Positions 59,534-64,000 of a stretch of DNA of 64,000 bases are shown here, piece after piece. Location: assembly GCA_018287875.1 (NCBI GenBank), contig JAGVVL010000002.1, forward strand, positions 1,674,001 through 1,738,000, given 5' to 3'. Position 1 is the stretch's first letter. Every line of letters begins with the position of its first letter. The notes under the pieces were generated by a model. It did no database searches, was not told the origin of the DNA, and worked only from the letters and a program-made list of their open reading frames with translations. The stretch is from Nigrospora sphaerica. Taxonomy: Eukaryota; Ascomycota; Sordariomycetes; Amphisphaeriales; Apiosporaceae. The position numbers were made by a program, and so were the translations under genes.

Positions 59534-61157
59534 ATGGTATCACCGGAAGCAAGCGCCCCCGAGGCCGCGGACACCAAGCGCAAGGCGACGCGGTCCATCT
59601 CCCCGCCGCCCTCGAAGCGCAAAGCCCAGAGTAGCATCTCCAGTAAGCATTGCCGCCGCGTGCCTGTGGTGTGTGGAATGGCTGGCTGACAGAGTGGCCG
59701 CGTTCAGAAAGTGCCGTAGCCAGCTTCTTTCAGCCGACCTCGCAGAAGCCGAAGGAGCGGACAAACTGGTCGGAGCGGGCGCCCGACGATGACACACCCG
59801 CAACCCTCCTCGTAGGGCGCTACGAGCCCGAGGGCATGGACGAGGCGGACCGGGCCAAGCGGAGGAAGATCGCCGCCTTTGACCTCGTAAGCCCGGCCTG
59901 CTTCTTTGTCGTGCCGGTCGTAGATGCTTACATGAGGTCCGCCGTCATATAGGACTCCACCCTGATCACTACATCGTCCGGCAAGAAACACGGCGACCAG
60001 CCGAACGACTGGAAGTGGTGGGACGCTACCGTTCCTACGAGGCTCAGGCAGATGTACGCCGAAGAAAACTACCGTATCGTCATCCTGAGCAACCAGGCCG
60101 GGCTCACCTTGCACCCGGACCCCAAGGCCAAGGGGCCGAAGAACCTGGGCAAGGACCGGCTGGCCAAGTTCAAGCAAAAATGCAACGCCGTGCTCGCCAG
60201 CCTGGACATACCGACCACAATCTATGCCGCGACGGGCAAGGACATGTACCGCAAGCCGCGGCCGGGTATGTGGGCCGAGCTGTGCGCCGACTACGACGTG
60301 GCCGCGGACGAGGTCGACCTGGAGAACAGCGTATTCGTGGGCGACGCGGGCGGGCGCACCGCGAAACTGCAGTACAACGACTCCAAGGCCACGGCCGTGG
60401 CAAAAGATTTCAGCTGCTCGGACCGGAATTTCGCCCACAACGTCAGTGTTCGCTACCAGACGCCCGAGGAGTTCTTCCTCGGGGCGGAGCCGCGAGAGTT
60501 TACACGTGATTTTGACATTGTGGAACACCCCTTCGACGACGCGGACGAGGGCGTCACCTTGTTCGAGAAAAAGAACGACAAGGACATAGTGTTGTTTTGC
60601 GGCCCGCCTGGCGCCGGCAAAAGCACCTTCTACTGGAAGCACCTCAAACCGCTAGGCTACGAGCGCGTGAACCAGGACATGCTGAAGAGCCGAGCCAAAT
60701 GCTTTAAGGTCGCAGCCGAGCACCTCGAGGAGGGGAACTCGGTCGTTATTGGTAAGCCCATCTGCCGGCCCGGCCTTCCCCTTGCCCCTCCTCTCCCTTC
60801 CGGCACCGCCCGCTCCTTCGGTAGCTGACCACTGCAAAATCACCAGACAACACCAACCCCGACACCAACGGGCGTGGCGAGTGGATTGCCCTGGCCCAGA
60901 AGCAGGGGGTGCCCATTCGCTGCGTGTGGTTCAAGACGCCGCTCGGGCTCTGCGAGCACAACGACGTGGTGCGGGCTCTGAACCAGCCCATGAACCCCGA
61001 GGCCCGCGAGGCCCTGCCCAAGCTCGCCTTCAACAGCTTCCGGTCCCGCTTCAAGGAGCCCAAGACGGCCGAGGGCTTTGCCGACGTCGTCCCGGTCGAG
61101 TTCAAGTTCCGTGGAACCAAGGACGAGTACGCCATATGGGGTCGCTATTGGACTTAG
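59534..61157 (+). CDS. pnk1: Bifunctional polynucleotide 3'-phosphatase/5'-kinase (DNA end repair)
   Basis: Exons 59534-59642, 59708-59886, 59953-60751 and 60847-61157 (introns of 65, 66 and 95 bases with GTAAGC donors) encode 465 residues. The HAD phosphatase has FDLDST with nucleophile D95 and D97, ILSNQAG (motif II), YRKPRPGMW (motif III lysine) and FVGDAGGR (motif IV). The kinase has P-loop GPPGAGKST at 313-321 and DNTNPD after intron 3. It restores 3'-OH and 5'-phosphate ends in single- and double-strand break repair. No FHA domain is present, as in S. pombe Pnk1. The start at 59534 has an ideal context (ACCATGG). In-frame ATGs at 59468 and 59435 would add 22 or 33 residues with a presequence-like, Arg-rich composition. 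Intron 2 splits the HAD motif between L96 and D97. Confidence 0.94.
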
Positions 61158-62129
61158 CGGGGCGAGGGGCGGCATGAAGGGTACGCGCCATCCCATCACC
61201 CATGTCTCCCGATCCTGAGGAGCCGTCGGCAGGGCAGGGGCTGGGGTGGGGAGAAGAGGCTATCCATCGCCTTGCATAGCCTGCCGGCTGTCAATCGCGT
61301 GGCCGGTGGCGTTTGGCGTTGGCCAGCGCATTCGGCGCTACCGCCTAGAACGCGATCCGGCTGGAATTTTTCGCTCGCGTCTTGGGAGTAGGTGCAGCGA
61401 AAACGGAAAGCAAACTGGCCATCTCACATGGAACCGAGGCTGGTTTTGCGCACATGGAAATTGCCAGAAGACGCCACATGTGACTTGTTGCTGTGATAGG
61501 CATGTTGCTCAATCACGTTCGATTCGCACCCCGCTCCAATCATGTTCGCTTGTCTTGTCAGTAGCCTGTAAATAGTCTAGTGTCCGTCACGATAAGACAG
61601 CGAAGAGTCAAGGACCATGTGTGATGGTTTGCAAATATGTGTTCTTTATATCGGAACGGTAATAGGCGCTATTGTCCTTTCCCGGCCCTGATATCGGACG
61701 CTATCCGTACAAAACAGTAGGTATAAGGGGTCAGGCTGATGCTCGAACCCTGATTCCTCTCGAGGTATCTCTGCGGGCAAGGTAAGCTGCCCTTGCCATA
61801 CGTTGAAGCGTGGTGGCTTTTCCTTCTGCGTAAATCAACCGTGACGCCGTGAAAACAATGGTACCTGCCGACTTTTCCCTGGTCCTGCGCCTTGCAACGG
61901 ACCAGATGGCAAGTGTGCCATCGTCACGTGCTGAGCATGCTTGTAAATCAGACTGTCGCGTCATGGGCGTTCTGCCGCATCGCCAGTCATGATGCTGCGA
62001 GTGGGCATCGTGACATTATTTTGGCCCCGCTCGTCTCCTGTCGGGCGCGGGCCCCACCAGCTCCCTCCTTGTTTGAGTTTTCGGTTTGTTTTTGTGTAGA
62101 TGATTTCCACAGCGGACACCTGTCAGCGT
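61158..62129. other. Convergent spacer between the DNA-repair gene and Kgd4
   Basis: 972 bases between two stop codons. No gene is visible. A short segment near 61741-61770 (minus strand) resembles a piece of 18S rRNA but only over about 14 bases. Confidence 0.55.
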
Positions 62130-62622
62130 TCAGCCGAAGAGGGCAGCACCGCCGCTCTCGACAGCTTCGATTTCGGCCATGTCAATGGGCTGGCGGCGGA
62201 AGCGCGAGGGCAGGTCGCTGCGGTCGAAGTAGTAGCCCTTGGGGGCCTCGACAGGGCCCAGGTTGGAGCCCGGGGTGCCGCCGATGCGGCCGACCGCCTT
62301 GCGGAGGGGGCCGTGCTGCTGGGCGCTGTTGCGGTACGAGCTGAAGCTGGTGTGCGAGTTGCCGGGCAGCGTACCCGTGGGCGAGGCCGGGTGAGGCTGC
62401 GGCGCGTGGTTGATGTTGGCTGGAGAGGACACGCGCGTTAGCGAAAAGAAAGCTTGGCGTATGGTGCGGCGGAACTGGGGAGATGCGCGACGCGCAGGGG
62501 CCGAGGGAGGAGGAGGGGAGGCAAGACTTACCAGGAATCGAGTGGCGCGTGCCAACGAACCTGATCAGAGGCGTACGCTCAGCGGCGTGGGCGGCCTGGC
62601 GCAGAATTCGCGTGGCGAACAT
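62130..62622 (-). CDS. kgd4: Kgd4/Ymr31 family mitochondrial protein (2-oxoglutarate dehydrogenase subunit)
   Basis: Exons 62622-62532 and 62419-62130 (112-base intron, donor GTAAGT, branch GCTAACG, acceptor CAG, phase 1) encode 126 residues. The N-terminus MFATRILRQAAHAAERTP is Arg-rich, amphipathic and free of acidic residues until E15, a typical mitochondrial presequence. The rest follows the family pattern: HPHPASP-type Pro/His stretch (here QPHPASPTGTLPG), SAQQHGPL, a Gly/Pro linker, YYFDRSDLP and the ending EAVESGGAALFG. The family was first named mitochondrial small-subunit protein Ymr31/MRPS36 and was later shown in yeast to tether the E3 subunit in the 2-oxoglutarate dehydrogenase complex. 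The length is near the yeast protein's. It is convergent with the DNA-repair gene. Confidence 0.92.
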
Positions 62623-63947
62623 GGTGACGGGTGGGGTTGGTGGATGGTGGTATTTGGTGGGTGGGCGTGAAGTGGTGAGAAGAAAGGAAGTTGTCGAACT
62701 GACGGCAACGAGAGAAGGCAGAGAGGGATATACAAGTAGATATGTAATAGTTGTCAGAACAGAATCGGTCGGTTCTACTGCGGGTCTATGGACAGGCAGC
62801 CGGCGGTGCTGAGCTAGTTGCCGTAGGTCTCCGAGGAAAGGATTCGGGAGGGCAGGAAGCTCGGACTTGGCAACCAATTGCGTAATGACGAGAGCACGCG
62901 GGACCAAAGGCTCGCCGGTTAACGGATTATTACGAATACGTAGTCAAGCCGATAAGACGGGAAGGAAGTGGGAGAGAGTCAGAGGGAAGGATAGAAGAGA
63001 TAGAACCGAGGAAAGAGGAAAATAAATAGCAATAGTACTGTGCCCTTTGGTATCGGCCTCTCGGTGCACTTACAAATGTACACAGACCTGTTCCCCTCCA
63101 GGGCTGCGCTTACATTGGGATGGGACGGTTGAGGCCAATCCCATGGCATCCCACACTTTGAGCTTCGGCCCCCCAAACCTTGCCAGTTAGCGCATGCAGG
63201 CCGGCAAGCGCCTGCCCTAGGGATTTTGATGTGATGGACCAATTGGTAATCACGGGCAGCGAGCTAGTGCTATCTGCGCTCGCTACTGCCACTATGGGAG
63301 GTGAATGGCCCCCCCGGTGGAGAGGGGAGGGGCAACCGGTGCTGCGGTTATCGGACCTGGTTCATGGTTCTTTCCGTATTAGCCATGTCTAGCCGTGACC
63401 AGGCACGACCAAGGCACAAAGGCCGAGCTGTCGGGGAGCGAGGAGGAAAAAAAAAAAAAGGGCAAACAGCTGCGTGTCGTACGATTCGTGGGGCCTTCCA
63501 TCGCTCCACAGCCAAGGAACACCCATCACCATCCATCGTGGGGTCCCATGAACTGCCCTAATTGGGTTGGATATCCCACCCTCCATGCTCTTTTCGGGCG
63601 TGCAGCAGCGGCAGCATGGGCGCTCAACACCACCCGGAGTGCCACATCACACGCAATTCCCCGAGCACCCGAGCAGCGCAGGCTTCCAATGCTAAACCAT
63701 CCCATCACCCTTCGGCCATCGACGCCTGCATCTCCGTTTCCCGATGAGCAGTGCTGCTGACAGCGTCCGTCGCACAACCAGCAAACGCCCCGACGGGATT
63801 TTCCGGAACAGAAGAAACTAGTGTCCGCAGCTTGTTGGGAGCGTGAGAGTCCAGTGCCTATAGAAATCACATGAGCCGCGTCGTCGGCCGTTGTTGTTGG
63901 TTGCCCTGTCTGCCTGTGTGTGTTTTTCCTACCCACGACTTGCTTAC
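62623..63947. other. Intergenic DNA upstream of Kgd4
   Basis: Should contain the Kgd4 promoter. A13 and C-rich short runs are present. No supported gene; the far end may be intron of the gene entering from the right edge. Confidence 0.5.
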
Positions 63948-64000
63948 GAATCGCCTCGAGATGCCCTGCGCGCGCCTGCAGCACGCAGAGCACGCTCATC
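63948..64000 (-). CDS. Possible partial exon entering from the right edge
   Basis: On the minus strand the last 53 bases read SVLCVLQARAGHLEAI in one frame and are followed exactly by a consensus donor GTAAGC at 63947-63942. A possible acceptor CTATAG ends at 63858. The peptide is helix-like and compositionally ordinary, unlike the surrounding chance frames, but it is too short to assign. It may equally be a chance frame. Confidence 0.25.

Noticed and set aside
59704..60642. 312-codon frame antisense to the DNA-repair gene
   Set aside because: Crosses two well-supported introns of the sense gene and has no recognisable motif.
61735..61800. Fragment resembling 18S rRNA on the minus strand (GAATCAGGGTTCGA)
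   Set aside because: Similarity covers only about 14 bases and the flanks do not continue to match; most likely chance.

Overview
The window looks like nuclear DNA of a filamentous ascomycete (Pezizomycotina, most likely a Sordariomycete). Introns are short (58-171 bases), with GTRNGY donors, CTAAC/CTGAC-type branch sites and YAG acceptors. Coding sequence is GC-rich at third positions. A single dispersed 5S rRNA gene carries its own upstream TATA box, as in Neurospora-type genomes. The gene families (Cdc25-type RasGEF, HMT1-type vacuolar ABC transporter, fungal polynucleotide kinase/phosphatase, Ymr31/Kgd4) are those of this group. Species cannot be read from the sequence alone.

Layout: 913-4646 (-) SH3/RasGEF protein of Cdc25 type; 4647-14772 gene-free; 14773-16263 (-) secreted DNase I-fold (EEP) enzyme with a jacalin-like C-terminus; 16264-26476 no protein gene, but an initiator tRNA-Met at 22200-22271 (-); 26477-30046 (+) a 1189-residue intronless, mostly disordered protein; 30047-49600 about 19.5 kb with only a 5S rRNA gene (31187-31305, +) and many simple repeats; 49601-51239 (+) a conserved-looking protein of unknown function; 53188-56090 (+) HMT1-like half-size ABC transporter; 56439-57776 (-) ecdysteroid/choline-kinase-like kinase; 59534-61157 (+) DNA 3'-phosphatase/5'-kinase; 62130-62622 (-) Kgd4/Ymr31 mitochondrial protein; 63948-64000 (-) a possible exon running off the right edge.

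The genes form no operon or cluster. They are housekeeping or signalling functions: Ras activation, metal/peptide-conjugate transport into the vacuole, DNA end repair, and the 2-oxoglutarate dehydrogenase complex. Two pairs are convergent: HMT1 with the kinase (348 bases apart) and the DNA-end-repair gene with Kgd4 (972 bases apart). Genes crowd the right third of the window. The remaining protein genes are separated by gaps of 10-20 kb holding homopolymer tracts, GT/AC tracts, a 34-copy hexamer array, a strong hairpin at 35.4 kb, and a short over-represented motif (AAGAGGTA) that tends to sit in inverted pairs.

I found no CRISPR array, no intact transposon, no secondary-metabolite cluster and no clearly new multi-gene system. 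The best leads are the structured repeats in the gene-poor DNA, two uncharacterised proteins, and N-terminal features of the DNA-repair enzyme (a possible mitochondrial presequence and a PCNA-binding-like peptide).
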